A DNA stretch of 64,000 nucleotides, taken from assembly GCF_964204865.1 (NCBI RefSeq), contig NC_135252.1:3658001-3722000 (forward strand). The letters run 5' to 3'. The notes beneath the pieces are model-generated. The model was not told where the DNA came from and made no database searches. It worked only from the letters and a program-made list of their open reading frames with translations. The position numbers and the translations under genes were made by a program. The first letter of the stretch is position 1, and every line of letters starts with the position of its first letter. The DNA is from Styela clava (Eukaryota; Chordata; Ascidiacea; Stolidobranchia; Styelidae). This document shows positions 8,748 through 19,581 of the stretch, one piece after another.

Positions 8748-11206
8748 ATCTATAAGTCCCAATAAATAATGCCATATTTCAATTACCACCTGCTGCCATT
8801 ATTTGTTATTTTCAAAATACAAAGCAGCAAGCAAATACATCCGCGTCATCAAATAAAGTAATTTTAATTTTCTCAGAAACATTAATCGGTAAGTAGCAAT
8901 GTGGATTTTTTTCTATTATATATTAGAAATTTTTTTCGTGGAGCTCCGTAAATAATAGTCAACATCTTCACGGGCTCCATAACACCAAAAGTTTGAGAAT
9001 CCCTGCTTTACTATAGTGGTGGTAGCAAAAAAATGCAAAAAAGGCCAGAATGTCAACATAGGGATGGCGAACTGCGGTCGATGCGTGCCAAAATAGTGAT
9101 GAGAAAATGCGGTAGCCCACATGCGTGTCAGTTCAGGAATGGCGAAACAACGCCGTTTATAAATCTAAAATTGAGCACAAGGTTAGCATGCAGTTTGAAG
9201 TTATAGGGACTATCGTATGCTATCTACCCCAATCGACCATATTTTGACATACCCTTTTTGGCTCGACCCCATATCGCTATCCCTATTTTGACTCGCATTG
9301 ACCGCATTTTGACAAGCCCAATGTGACTTTTACGCTAACATGTACCACCTCCTCTTGCTCTACGGCAATCTCGACTAGTCCTTGTATCTCGTTTGTGTTT
9401 ACCACAGCACTCAGATCACTGAATTGGAAATATTTATCCTTGTTCTGTGGCTCGGCCCACAGATATATAGAGTGTGCTTCTGTCTCATTGCTGCGGGATC
9501 TATCGAAGGCTTTCTCGTTTGACGATAGACTTCAAATTTCCGTGGCGCGTAATGCATTTCTTGTGGTATTTGACAGAAATTATTTATTCGCCTGATCTTG
9601 ATTCGTTTCTGTATGAAAGTATGGAACGCAAATAGCTCCCCCGCCCATCACAGCGTGCTAATTTCGGCTTTTTTAAAATTTGCGTAGGTCGTGGATGAAT
9701 AATTATGGCTAATGTATCAGTGAAAAAGCGAACATTAACGACCACGGAATATTATCCAATGTGACTTATCGGAATCGCTCCCCCATTTACATGTACTTGG
9801 CCATATTCTATTGCCTGACTCCAAATTTGCGTGGTTATCTGGATTTCATTGCGCGGCCTTGCTATGCAGTACCAAAGTTATACAAATAAATAGAACTAGA
9901 GTGCGCTTCGCTCTCGTTTCGCGAGATCAACTGAAAACTTTGGTGAAATCTCTCCAGTGAAAGTTTTTGGTTTTTTTTATGAGATTAGTCAAAAACATTT
10001 GTCTCCACTTTTATCCATAGTGTAATCGCCCAAACCACCACGCTTTTTCATAAACGAGATCCACATCAGGCTCTAAATTCCAAACTTGAATATAATAGTA
10101 TTTGAACAATCATAAAGTGTCGCATGTATCAGTGCAGATGGTAGATCAAAAAGGTAACACCCGTTTTATGGGTTACAACTAGCAAAATAATTACCACCCC
10201 TAAGCCATGAAATTTATTATATTTGATATGGTAGCTTCTTTGATTTCAGAAAAATTTTAAAATGTCCGAATTTGCGAATTGTCGATTTTGAGACCTAAAT
10301 TTGGCATCAACCAAGCAGGGCAAAGCATAGTTTCATCAAATGCATGTAAATGAAATGTGAAAACAATGTTCCTAATATTTGTGCTATTTCAAATAGAATC
10401 AACGCAAAGATACAGAATATTGTAATTTTTTGAATAAAGTTGTTTCCAGTTTAGAATATATATGGGAATTTTTCATCAGCAATATGAGACTTGAAGAAAG
10501 AAACCAAAGTCAACCTTGTCTTCTCGGGAAACGTTTCTTTCAATGTATGTTCCGCCTGCTATTAAATTCAATTCAATTTGCAATTCTTCTGTTGTGGTGT
10601 AATTTATATTTTATTTATTATATGAAATTATACACTTTTCTTCGATTGCGATTAGAATGGAGTAATACATGAGCGATTATCTCGATATTGCGACAAGCAA
10701 GCAATTAATCAGAATAAAAAAACACTGAGTGTTGAAACAATTAAATCACTATATAAGAATACTTGTATACCTTTGATGAAGTTTAGGGCAAAACATTTCA
10801 ACTTTTGCCGCCAATACGTTTGAGTTTGGCTATTTTGATCCGGTGGTATTGAAATAATCGCTTTTTTCAAGTGCGTTAGCTAACGACATAAAATATCTTT
10901 ATTTGTGACGTCGCAATAAATATATTTATTAGTCAACAATCGTAAATACGGCAATATTAAATTTGCAAATTGACAAAAAATGACAGTTTTATTAGTAACC
11001 AGACTTTGACTTGTATCAACAGGTCAAAATGTCGCAAATGCTCGCGTTTTTACACGCGCTCTTGCGTGAGCGAATCAAGCACTTCATCAGCAGCGATTTC
11101 CCTACCCCCCGCCTAATTTTAAGGTGCGATTCCACACTGTAACCCCTAACTCAAGTATAACTGTATTCAAATATAACGACTATGGCATATTTATCAGTGT
11201 AGATGA
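8748..11206. other. Gene-free, repeat-like region
   Basis: About 2.5 kb with no frame I can identify as a protein. A solitary hAT right end (GTTTGAGAATCCCTG, about 8990-9004) is present. The rest holds low-complexity AT sequence and short motifs that recur in neighbouring transposon copies (for example aattaccacccct near 10190). I see no RNA gene. Confidence 0.5.
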
Positions 11207-12168
11207 GAGTGTTCCAAACCGCGGTCTGCGGGCCAATTACGGCCCGCGTAACGATTTAAAATGGCCCGCCGGACTTGAGTCAAATAGTTTAACACCTCCT
11301 GTGGGACTTTTTATGTTTTAGATACCGTCTATCGTTACATCATTATCACAGTTTAAGCACGTTTATTTCGTAATATTTGAATTATACCGGTATCTTACGT
11401 ATTATACACTGCAATATTTTAGTTATCAGTCGTATATTAAGAAAGGTTAAAGATGTCACAAAACGAAAACTAGGCACTGAAAACAGACATTTTTTAGATG
11501 AATGGCAGCGTTTTCATTTCTTCATTGGAAAGAATCAAACTTCAGCGATTTGTCTTCCTTGCCAACAAAATATTTTAGTTCTGAAGTAATACAACATTAT
11601 GCGCCATTATGATCAGTTGACTCGCGTATTTCAAAATTTAATTTATTGCTTAATTCATACAAAAGTCAAACAAACATGTTCAAAAAAAATGTGAAATGTG
11701 TAACAAAACAAGCCATAGGTAGCCATTCATACGATGCCATATGTTAGATAAGCAAGTAACTAAATTAGTCACTGTATCAGTTGCAAATTACTTGATGAAA
11801 GCCGTGCTTGTTATTTATTTCTCGGGAATTCTATCAACTAAATACATAACAAACTGCGATGCTAGGTGTATCTAAAATCAAGCTTAGAGCCTATTTTGGT
11901 GCCTATTTCTCAAAATTTTCTTCAGACACGACCCCAGCCGTGTCGTCGCGCACTTTTCCTCGCTACCGTTTTCTGGCCCTAAAATTTTATTCTGCTGTGT
12001 ATTTCGGCTCGCCGTCAATCAACTTGGGGTACCCATCATGCACATCGTTTCTTAAATACATACCAACTTTTTAGGAATACAAATAGTTTTACCGCTAATA
12101 GCAAATTACTTACCACCCCCTAAATTTCGAAACACGCCCCCTAGAATGAAAAGCTGGGGAACATACTG
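11207..12168 (+). mobile_element. Second deletion-derivative hAT copy with BED-finger transposase remnant
   Basis: The left end reads GAGTGTTCCAAACCGCGGTC and the right end GGGGAACATACTG, compatible with hAT termini. Inside, about 11440-11640 translates to the BED-type start (KRKLGTENRHFLDEWQRF) with the CLPC finger cysteines preserved, unlike the copy at 7494. The frame ends at 11589 and later sequence is scrambled. No convincing 8-bp target duplication was found, so the left boundary is approximate. Confidence 0.6.
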
Positions 12169-12189
12169 TTCCCCAGTGCCTTACAAGTT

Positions 12190-12612
12190 TTGCTGGCATT
12201 CGTTAATTTTGTATCTGAAGTATTATTCTTCACCGACGTTAATCACCCGAGAAAAGAAAACAATCTGTATGTTGGAGCAGAATTATTTTCGGGCAGCATC
12301 GGAATTCCTCATGACGATTACATACTGGAAAATTCTGTGAATAGTAAGGACATTGGTGGATTTTTGCATCATCTGTTCAAAGATCCCAGGAATTGGTTAT
12401 TTTGGCTGATAACATTTCCTTTAACTAAAAAGATAGCGTTGCTTTTAACCGCAATACTTAGACATGATAAATTCTCGATCTCGTTCATTGTTCAACTGCT
12501 AGGACAAACTGTAAAGAGTCTAAAAATCAGAAAAAGATTTCATAAGACTTTGATTATGCGTTTGACAATACGTATGTATACTCATCCTGAGGAATGCTTC
12601 AGAAAACATTAA
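12190..12612 (+). other. Unidentified open frame, possible broken coding sequence
   Basis: A 140-codon frame of protein-like composition (DPRNWLFWLITFPLTKKIA...; THPEECFRKH) that I do not recognise. After the stop the same frame keeps reading a plausible charged sequence to about 12750 (LARKFICQAVKRHDN..., SLRLREKEQML). A single nonsense mutation may therefore have split a longer frame. It sits among transposon remnants, making a transposon-derived or decayed gene more likely than a living host gene. Confidence 0.35.
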
Positions 12613-12759
12613 AAAAACTGGCTATTAAAAAAATTAGCAAGAAAATTTATTTGTCAGGCAGTGAAACGTCATGACAACATCGCTTCAGAAAGTCTGAGAC
12701 TACGAGAAAAAGAACAAATGCTATCGTATATGACTGAGAAACAGTTTTGATCGCTCTGA

Positions 12760-13252
12760 AACAAATCGTAATTACCCGAATAATAAATCTAAGGACAACA
12801 GCATCAAATTCAGGCACGATGATAGACCGTCGAACGGCAATGTTGTAAATGCAAATCTACCGCGTCTGCAAGGAAGCATTCATCCGCGACCTGGAGAAGA
12901 AAATCTTCATCCACCCACTAAAAGCGAAACATATTCGTGAATCATCATATTACATCACCATGGCGACCGCGGCCTGTCGTGTCTGGAGTTGCTTTCTTTC
13001 GTTATTATCCGGGTTAACGGGTCGCTTAATGGCGTCTCAAGTCCGGCTTTTGTTAGTATTTTATGTTTGACTTCTTTCTCATTATGATTTAATATTAGAC
13101 TCACTGCCTCAAAGGTGACGCTGCTCGATAACCTTCTCTGGTTTATCGCGTCTCCCTTCACACTGAAATGTAATTTTTCATTTTTTCAATTTTGTTCGTC
13201 AATGTTTACATTCGGTTTGTGATAAAATAAACTACTGACTGACTGACTGACA
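12760..13252 (+). mobile_element. Probable LINE (CR1/L2-like) 3' end
   Basis: The segment ends ttgtgataaaataaa followed by a (CTGA)n run at 13234-13251, the typical tail of CR1/L2-type non-LTR retrotransposons, whose 3' ends are short tandem repeats instead of poly(A). No reverse transcriptase domain remains, so the family call is tentative. Confidence 0.4.
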
Positions 13253-14564
13253 TCAAGTTACCAATGACTTTCCGGTTAATTAATAGAGAGAATCTACCAC
13301 AAATGTATGAAACCAACTCGAGTCCTGAAATCTATGAGAAAGACGCCGAAAGGGAACTTTCTGCAACAGAATACGATGTGCTTGCTGGGAATACAAGATT
13401 AACGTCAGTGTCTTTTAAAAATGTGATCAATGGAGTTCATTTTGATATTTTAGATGTATCGCCAATAAGAGAACCAACTCTATACTGCAGCTAAAAAGCC
13501 GTATATATATATAGCTAGAAATGTGAAAAAAAGTGATGAAGGTTCGAAAACAGTTGAAAAACAACCAGAACAATTCGGATTTGATCAGTAATTTTAATGA
13601 ATGTGCTTCTGGATTCCATGTTACAGATATTTGCCAAGAATATTTACTCAAAATTGAAAATCCAAAAAGGCGAAATATCTCCATCATCTTATTTTCCCGA
13701 GGATTACAGCGTTCAGCCATCTTCTGTAGTAGGATATTCGGGTCATTTTCGTCTTCAGTCTCACTGTATACAAAGTGTTTTGCAGCTTCAATCATTTGAG
13801 CACCTGCGCAATATAAAATTATGGCTCATTGTTCTTTATTCAACTTGCTAGTAGATTTGCTGACTGACATGGAAAAAAAACATCTTTCTCTTCCATTTCT
13901 TAAATGTTTCTGCTAAGTTTTCATCATGCAGATCAAGAGTCGATGGTAAGTAAATTCAGACACCGCTGCCACCATGTTACTTATGTCTTGGAGAATAAAG
14001 GTCGAACGGAATATGTTACACTTCTTTATTGCACCAGCATAACACACAACTTAGTTGCTCACGACAACAGTAGGCTACAAGACAACAGTAGGCTACAAAC
14101 TAGCGAGTGACGCGACTGCGATAGGTTAACGCCAGGCAGATAGCACAATCAATTATTAGGGACATTACTCGACAAGGCATTATTATTGGTCATCATCAAC
14201 AATTAAGTAAGAATATTACCCCATCCTTCTATTAATTTGATTTTAACGATGTGATAAAGATAGTACCCACACTAAACCTGACTAGATTTTGTCGGTGAAT
14301 AAAGATAGTGGATAAAACAACATTAACTAAGGACAATATACAGGGTGGCATGGGATCTTAAAAACCTATTCCGAGAAACATAAACAAAACCCTTAGTCTA
14401 TTTACTTATATTTTTGTGTAATGTCAATATTTTGCTGATATACGTAATATTGTTTAATTCAATTATGACCATGACCGTCATCTCATACCAGAAATGATCC
14501 CAAAACTTAGACGTTCCCGGCGTGTGTTTTTCTTTGGACGACGAATGAATAGCACGATTAGATT
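13253..14564. other. Region without a recognised gene
   Basis: A 76-codon frame at 13264-13494 (starting MTFRLINREN) resembles nothing I know. There is a tandem duplication of an 18-bp unit (gacaacagtaggctacaa) at about 14063-14098. The last five bases (agatt, 14560-14564) are the target duplication of the Gypsy element. Confidence 0.4.
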
Positions 14565-14782
14565 TGTTATATATTATGTTGAGCTTACTATCATAGCTTG
14601 TTTACTACTCTATCTGCTTGTGGGCTATATTGTTACGTCACAATGCTGTCTAGTGCCGTAAGTTGTTTTTCCTCTGTTTAGAGGTCTTTTGTTCTGAACT
14701 AAGTTGATGGACGGATGTCCAAATAAATCGCGTGCAGTTTTGTAATGAGTCTGTATTCATTACTTGTTATAAAGATATAACA
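14565..14782 (+). repeat. 5' LTR of the Gypsy element
   Basis: 218 bp, TGTTAT...ATAACA, 217/218 identical to the 3' LTR by eye. It contains aataaatcgcg near 14720 that could act in 3' end formation. The internal region after it starts with attggcgacgaggatt, the expected primer-binding position, though the priming tRNA was not assigned. Confidence 0.93.
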
Positions 14783-15071
14783 AATTGGCGACGAGGATTA
14801 AAAAGCCTTTTTGTGCCGGTTTGTAGCCATTTCTTGGGGAAGGAAGGAAAATATATCGAAGTTACAGCTTAATTTCGAGGATAGATAAGAGAACAGTCGC
14901 TGGACTGCGACGGAGTTAGAACTGATTATTGCAGCATAATCAGTGACTTTGGATATTCATAGTGAACAGCATTCACTGGACTGGGAACCCAAGGCCTGTT
15001 ATTATATTGAATTAAACGGCAGTAAATTATTTGAGCATCGTTGAAGCACGATTGCAACTGTTAACAGAATA

Positions 15072-17621
15072 ATGACGTCAGCATCATTGGAAGTTGCGCA
15101 ATTCAACATTAATCGCCCAGACGAATGGCAACAATGGCTGCGACGATTTGAAAACATGTGCCTCGCCATGTCGATTGACAACGCAGAGAGAAAGAAAGCG
15201 TTATTATTACATTTTGCGGGACCTGAAGTTTTTGACCTGTATGAGAATTTGCCCGCACCGCCGAATGCAGATGAAAATGATAATGTTTATGCCAACACCG
15301 TTAAGAAATTGGATAATTATTTCGTGCCAAAGATAAACATTGATTTTGAATGTGATGTTTTCAGGAATGCAAAACAGAAATTTGGCGAAAATATTGATAC
15401 TTATGTGGCACGTTTGCGTAAATTAGCTGTTACCTGTGATTTTACGGATGCTGATCGTGAAATAAAACAGCAAGTTATTTCTGGTGGATGTGATTCTAGA
15501 GTTAGGGAAAAAGCTCTACAGCAGCGTATGTCTCTTCGAGAACTTCTGGATTATGCAAAAAGTCTAGAACAAGCAAAGCAACAAACAAAACAAATTGAAC
15601 AACGTCACACGAGACCAGAGAAATTATATGAAATTGATGTGCAGCGTGAAAAGAATTCCGATAGCAAATCCAAGCCTAGAGCACCACAGCTTTCTTCGGC
15701 TAGAGGGGGTAAGTCTCTTAGATGTTTTCGCTGCGATAGTTCTAAGCACTTTGCCCGTGAATGTCCATTTAAAGATGCCAAGTGTTTTTGTTGTGGTAAA
15801 AAGGGCCATACCAAGAGTGTGTGTCGATTCAAGAAATCAAGTCAGTATAGACACGGCCAGAGAAGTAAGCAATGTAATTCTCAATGTTGTATCGCTGGTG
15901 ATAAGAATACGCCGGGCGAAAGTGAAACGAATGAAAACTCTGGTTCATCATACGAATTACATCATACAGTGTCGTCCGTGCAAAATAACAATGTGGGTGT
16001 GAAATGCAATCCAATCTATCTTGATCTTGACATCGATGGCAAAAACATTTCTTGGGAAGTAGATACAGGGGCTACACTATCTGTCATGTCTTTAGTGCAA
16101 TATAAAAAGTTGTGGCCAAAAGCAGAATTGAACCACACCGATGTTAAACTGTCTACATACACGGGGGAGTCTATTCCAGTAGAGGGAGAAAGGGATGTTA
16201 CTGTAACGTATCAAAATGGTAACCCAATGGTATTGCCAATCACTGTGGTAAGAAATAGTAACCGCTGTAAACCATTGCTGGGGAGAAATTGGTTGAAACA
16301 TATCAAACTTGATTGGAATTCAATTTTCAAAATAAACTATTCTGATGTTAAAATCAGTACACTGCTTGATAAGTATCCTGAATTGTCTTCATCTGGATTA
16401 GGTTGTGCAAAAACTGAAGCTAAATTGGAGATTGATGACAGCGTTAAGCCTAAATTTTATAAACCACGACCTGTACCTCTTGCACTCAAAGAATTGGTCG
16501 AAGCTGAACTTGATAGACAAGTTGAAATCGGTGTTTTGAAGCCATGTAAAACATCCGATTGGGCTGCACCTATGGTTACCGTATTAAAAGCTGATCAGAA
16601 GTCAGTTCGGCTCTGTGGTAGTTATGACTTGACTGTAAATAAAGCAAGTCGTCTTGAGCAGTATCCATTGCCAAAGGTGGATGAATTATTGACTAAATTT
16701 GCTGGTGGGGAAAAATTCTCTGTTATTGATCTGAAAGAGGCATATCTGCAGATACCATTGGCAGAAGAGAGTCAAAAGTACACAGTAGTTAATACACATA
16801 AGGGATTATTCACGACAAATCGTCTTGTTTATGGAATATCAAGTGCCCCAGCTATATTCCAGAGATATCTTGAAACACTGCTGGGTGACATAGCAGGTGT
16901 AGGTGTTTTCCAAGACGATATTGGAGTAACCGGTTCTTCTGATAAAGAACACATAGCCAGATTGGAAGAAGTTTTCAAGCGTCTTACAAATGAAGGTCTA
17001 AAAATTTCTCCAAACAAATGTAAATGGATGGTTTCAGAAATTACTTATCTTGGATATCGTATAAATAAACTTGGAGTTCAACCAACTGAAGATAATCTGA
17101 GAGCTGTTCTGGATGCCCCAGAACCACAAAATATACATCAGTTGCGCTCATATCTGGGGATGCTTAATTATTATGGTAAATTCATTAAAAATTTATCAAC
17201 TGTTGCTGCTCCTTTGTATGAACTTCTTCGTTCGAATGTTCGATGGCACTGGAATAAAAGGCAAGTGGAAGCTTTTAAGAAAACGAAATCGCTATTGTGT
17301 AATGCTCCATGCCTTGCTCATTTTGACGGAAATGCCGCCGTCATTGTTTCTGCAGATGCCAGTCCTTATGGAATCGGAGCAGTTTTATCTGTAATAACGC
17401 AGGAAGGAGAACGTCCTGTGGCTTTTGCATCCAGATCTCTGTCAAAACCAGAGCGTAATTATAGCCAATTGGATAGAGAGGGATTAGCTCTAGTATTCGC
17501 TGTTACAAAGTTCCATTCATTTTTATATGGAAGACCGTTTGTTTTGGAAACTGATCACAAGCCACTTCTCGGTTTACTTGGGAATATAAGCCACTTCCTG
17601 ATGCAGCTCCACCGAGAATGA
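15072..17621 (+). CDS. Gypsy gag-protease-RT-RNase H polyprotein (frame broken at its end)
   Basis: 849 codons. The gag region is followed by two zinc knuckles (CX2CX4HX4C type, starting at residues 218 and 238), a retropepsin motif DTGA at 331-334, and reverse transcriptase with motif A around FSVIDLKEAY and catalytic FQDD at 613-616. An RNase H follows with SADASPYGIGAVL (Asp762). The frame then runs into a stop at 17619-17621, while the next frame, which begins immediately, continues the same polyprotein with integrase. The two are offset by -1, with the break near 17588-17593. A single lost base is the simplest explanation; programmed shifting at this point in pol would be unusual. Confidence 0.9.
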   Translation: MTSASLEVAQFNINRPDEWQQWLRRFENMCLAMSIDNAERKKALLLHFAGPEVFDLYENLPAPPNADENDNVYANTVKKLDNYFVPKINIDFECDVFRNAKQKFGENIDTYVARLRKLAVTCDFTDADREIKQQVISGGCDSRVREKALQQRMSLRELLDYAKSLEQAKQQTKQIEQRHTRPEKLYEIDVQREKNSDSKSKPRAPQLSSARGGKSLRCFRCDSSKHFARECPFKDAKCFCCGKKGHTKSVCRFKKSSQYRHGQRSKQCNSQCCIAGDKNTPGESETNENSGSSYELHHTVSSVQNNNVGVKCNPIYLDLDIDGKNISWEVDTGATLSVMSLVQYKKLWPKAELNHTDVKLSTYTGESIPVEGERDVTVTYQNGNPMVLPITVVRNSNRCKPLLGRNWLKHIKLDWNSIFKINYSDVKISTLLDKYPELSSSGLGCAKTEAKLEIDDSVKPKFYKPRPVPLALKELVEAELDRQVEIGVLKPCKTSDWAAPMVTVLKADQKSVRLCGSYDLTVNKASRLEQYPLPKVDELLTKFAGGEKFSVIDLKEAYLQIPLAEESQKYTVVNTHKGLFTTNRLVYGISSAPAIFQRYLETLLGDIAGVGVFQDDIGVTGSSDKEHIARLEEVFKRLTNEGLKISPNKCKWMVSEITYLGYRINKLGVQPTEDNLRAVLDAPEPQNIHQLRSYLGMLNYYGKFIKNLSTVAAPLYELLRSNVRWHWNKRQVEAFKKTKSLLCNAPCLAHFDGNAAVIVSADASPYGIGAVLSVITQEGERPVAFASRSLSKPERNYSQLDREGLALVFAVTKFHSFLYGRPFVLETDHKPLLGLLGNISHFLMQLHRE

Positions 17622-19144
17622 TCCGTTGGAAAGTATTACTTGATGGATATCAATACGAATTAGTGTATGTTCCAGGTAAAAACCAAGCCAATAGCGATGC
17701 ACTAAGTCGTTTGCCTTTGCCTGTTAAACCGGATTATATACCGCCTTGTGGTGATGTAGTGAATCTTCTTGAAGCAGTCGATTCTACCCTTGTTAAAGTT
17801 GATGCAATTCAGTCTTGGACGAGAAGAGATCCTGTACTGTCCGCAGTTATGCATCATACTCAAATGGGCTGGCCAAAATCTTCTGACATAGACCCAGAAT
17901 TACAAATTTATAGAAGCAAAGAGACGGAACTAAGTGTCCATGAAAATTGTTTATTTTGGGGTTGTCGAGTAATTATTCCGCCACAAGGAAGACAGAAAGT
18001 GTTGCAATTACTTCACGATGGTCATCCTGGTATTTGTTCTATGAAAAGAATTGCTCGTAATCATGTATGGTGGCCTGGGGTTGATGCTGATATTGAAGAG
18101 TTGGTGAAATCTTGCAGTTTGTGTCAACAGTTACGTCCCAGTGCACCTCAAGTTCCTGCTAGCCCATGGTCCTATCCTAATGGTCCATGGCAAAGAATAC
18201 ATATGGACTATGCCGATCCAGTTGATGGGAAAATGCTTCTTGTTATTGTTGATGCGTTTAGCAAATGGCCAGATGTGTGGATTACATCGTCAGTTTCTGC
18301 TCATGAAACTATTGAAAAAGTCAGACTTTCATTTGCTACACATGGATTACCACTAGTTGTAGTCACTGACAACGCTGGTTGTTTTGCAGGAGACGAATTT
18401 GCAACATTTCTAAAGGCAAATGGAGTGAAGCACTTGTTTTCACCACCGAGACATCCGGCTTCTAATGGCCAAGCTGAATCAATGGTAAAACAAGTTAAAC
18501 TTGGATTGAAGAAACAAGCACCAGCATCTTTGTCAGTCAGACTTGTTCGGTGGTTATTTAAATACCGAACTACACCACATACAACGACTGGTCAGACTCC
18601 GTCGGAATTACATTTTCGTCGTAAGATTAGAACGCATCTTGATCTAATCGCACCTTCATCACGTTTGAAGAAGTCAGCAGAGAATGTTCCAAGTGGAATA
18701 ATAAGAACTTTTCACATTGATGACCAAGTTTTTATTACAGAAGTCGTTGGATCTCGTTTCAAATGGTTACCTGCCACAGTAACTGAAGTTATGGGTCAAA
18801 TGTGTCGTGTTCGTTTGAACGATGGAAGAATTTTTAGACGTCATCTTGATCATATTCGACATCGATTTTCTGCTGATGATGTAATGGTACGTGAAGGGAA
18901 TCAAGATTTTAGAATGAGTGAGAGAATACCAGCTGCAATTCCAACAGGAATACCTGATGTTGATGTGGGAGATAGAAATTCAACTCCTACCTCTACTGCT
19001 ACTGAAGAGACTGATGAATCTCAAAATGACAGAGACAATGTAGACCCAGTTCCTAATTTTCCAGAATCGTCCAGTAATTCAAACATACCTTATAAAACAA
19101 GATCTGGCAGAATATCAAAACCGCCAGAAAAACTATCTCTATAA
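17618..19144 (+). CDS. Gypsy integrase part of pol
   Basis: 508 codons. The first 30 residues (YELVYVPGKNQANSDALSR) are the end of the RNase H/connection region, showing that this is the displaced remainder of the upstream polyprotein. The HHCC zinc-binding domain has His133, His136 (or a nearby histidine), Cys166 and Cys169. The catalytic triad is Asp197, Asp251 and Glu287. The C-terminal part has a GPY/F-like basic region and an acidic/serine tail. Apart from the upstream frame break, it looks intact. Confidence 0.9.
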   Translation: MIRWKVLLDGYQYELVYVPGKNQANSDALSRLPLPVKPDYIPPCGDVVNLLEAVDSTLVKVDAIQSWTRRDPVLSAVMHHTQMGWPKSSDIDPELQIYRSKETELSVHENCLFWGCRVIIPPQGRQKVLQLLHDGHPGICSMKRIARNHVWWPGVDADIEELVKSCSLCQQLRPSAPQVPASPWSYPNGPWQRIHMDYADPVDGKMLLVIVDAFSKWPDVWITSSVSAHETIEKVRLSFATHGLPLVVVTDNAGCFAGDEFATFLKANGVKHLFSPPRHPASNGQAESMVKQVKLGLKKQAPASLSVRLVRWLFKYRTTPHTTTGQTPSELHFRRKIRTHLDLIAPSSRLKKSAENVPSGIIRTFHIDDQVFITEVVGSRFKWLPATVTEVMGQMCRVRLNDGRIFRRHLDHIRHRFSADDVMVREGNQDFRMSERIPAAIPTGIPDVDVGDRNSTPTSTATEETDESQNDRDNVDPVPNFPESSSNSNIPYKTRSGRISKPPEKLSL

Positions 19145-19363
19145 GAAGTTTTATAATTTTGTACTGGACAGAATTATAGTTGTAAAAGTTTCTTTGAATT
19201 TCTTAGTTTCTTTGTGAAATTCTGTGTGTTGCTTGTATATTTGTTTTTGCAATATTTTATACCATTTGATTGGGAATGTTGGAATTCGGGTAATTGTGTT
19301 GTACATTTATTTTTAATATTTGGTTCTTGAATTTGTACAATATTTCCCAAAGGGGGGAAGGAG

Positions 19364-19581
19364 TGTTATATATTATGTTGAGCTTACTATCATAGCTTGT
19401 TTACTACTCTATCTGCTTGTGTGCTATATTGTTACGTCACAATGCTGTCTAGTGCCGTAAGTTGTTTTTCCTCTGTTTAGAGGTCTTTTGTTCTGAACTA
19501 AGTTGATGGACGGATGTCCAAATAAATCGCGTGCAGTTTTGTAATGAGTCTGTATTCATTACTTGTTATAAAGATATAACA
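19364..19581 (+). repeat. 3' LTR of the Gypsy element
   Basis: Matches the 5' LTR with one difference and is preceded by a purine-rich tract (19349-19363). It is followed by the target duplication agatt. Confidence 0.93.

Larger units (their letters stand above)
14565..19581 (+). mobile_element. Complete Gypsy-superfamily LTR retrotransposon
   Basis: Two 218-bp LTRs (14565-14782 and 19364-19581) begin TGTTAT and end AACA. They differ at one position (g at 14622 versus t at 19421) and are bounded by identical 5-bp duplications, agatt (14560-14564 and 19582-19586). Between them lie gag, protease, reverse transcriptase, RNase H and integrase in Gypsy order. The polypurine tract aaaggggggaaggag abuts the 3' LTR. 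The near-identical LTRs indicate a recent insertion. Two CCHC knuckles and the fused gag-pol frame suggest a Mag/K02A2.6-like lineage (inference). Confidence 0.95.

Noticed and set aside
8748-11206. Noncoding RNA or undiscovered gene in the long desert
   Set aside because: No conserved fold, box motif or long coherent frame could be supported by eye; the content resembles transposon debris.
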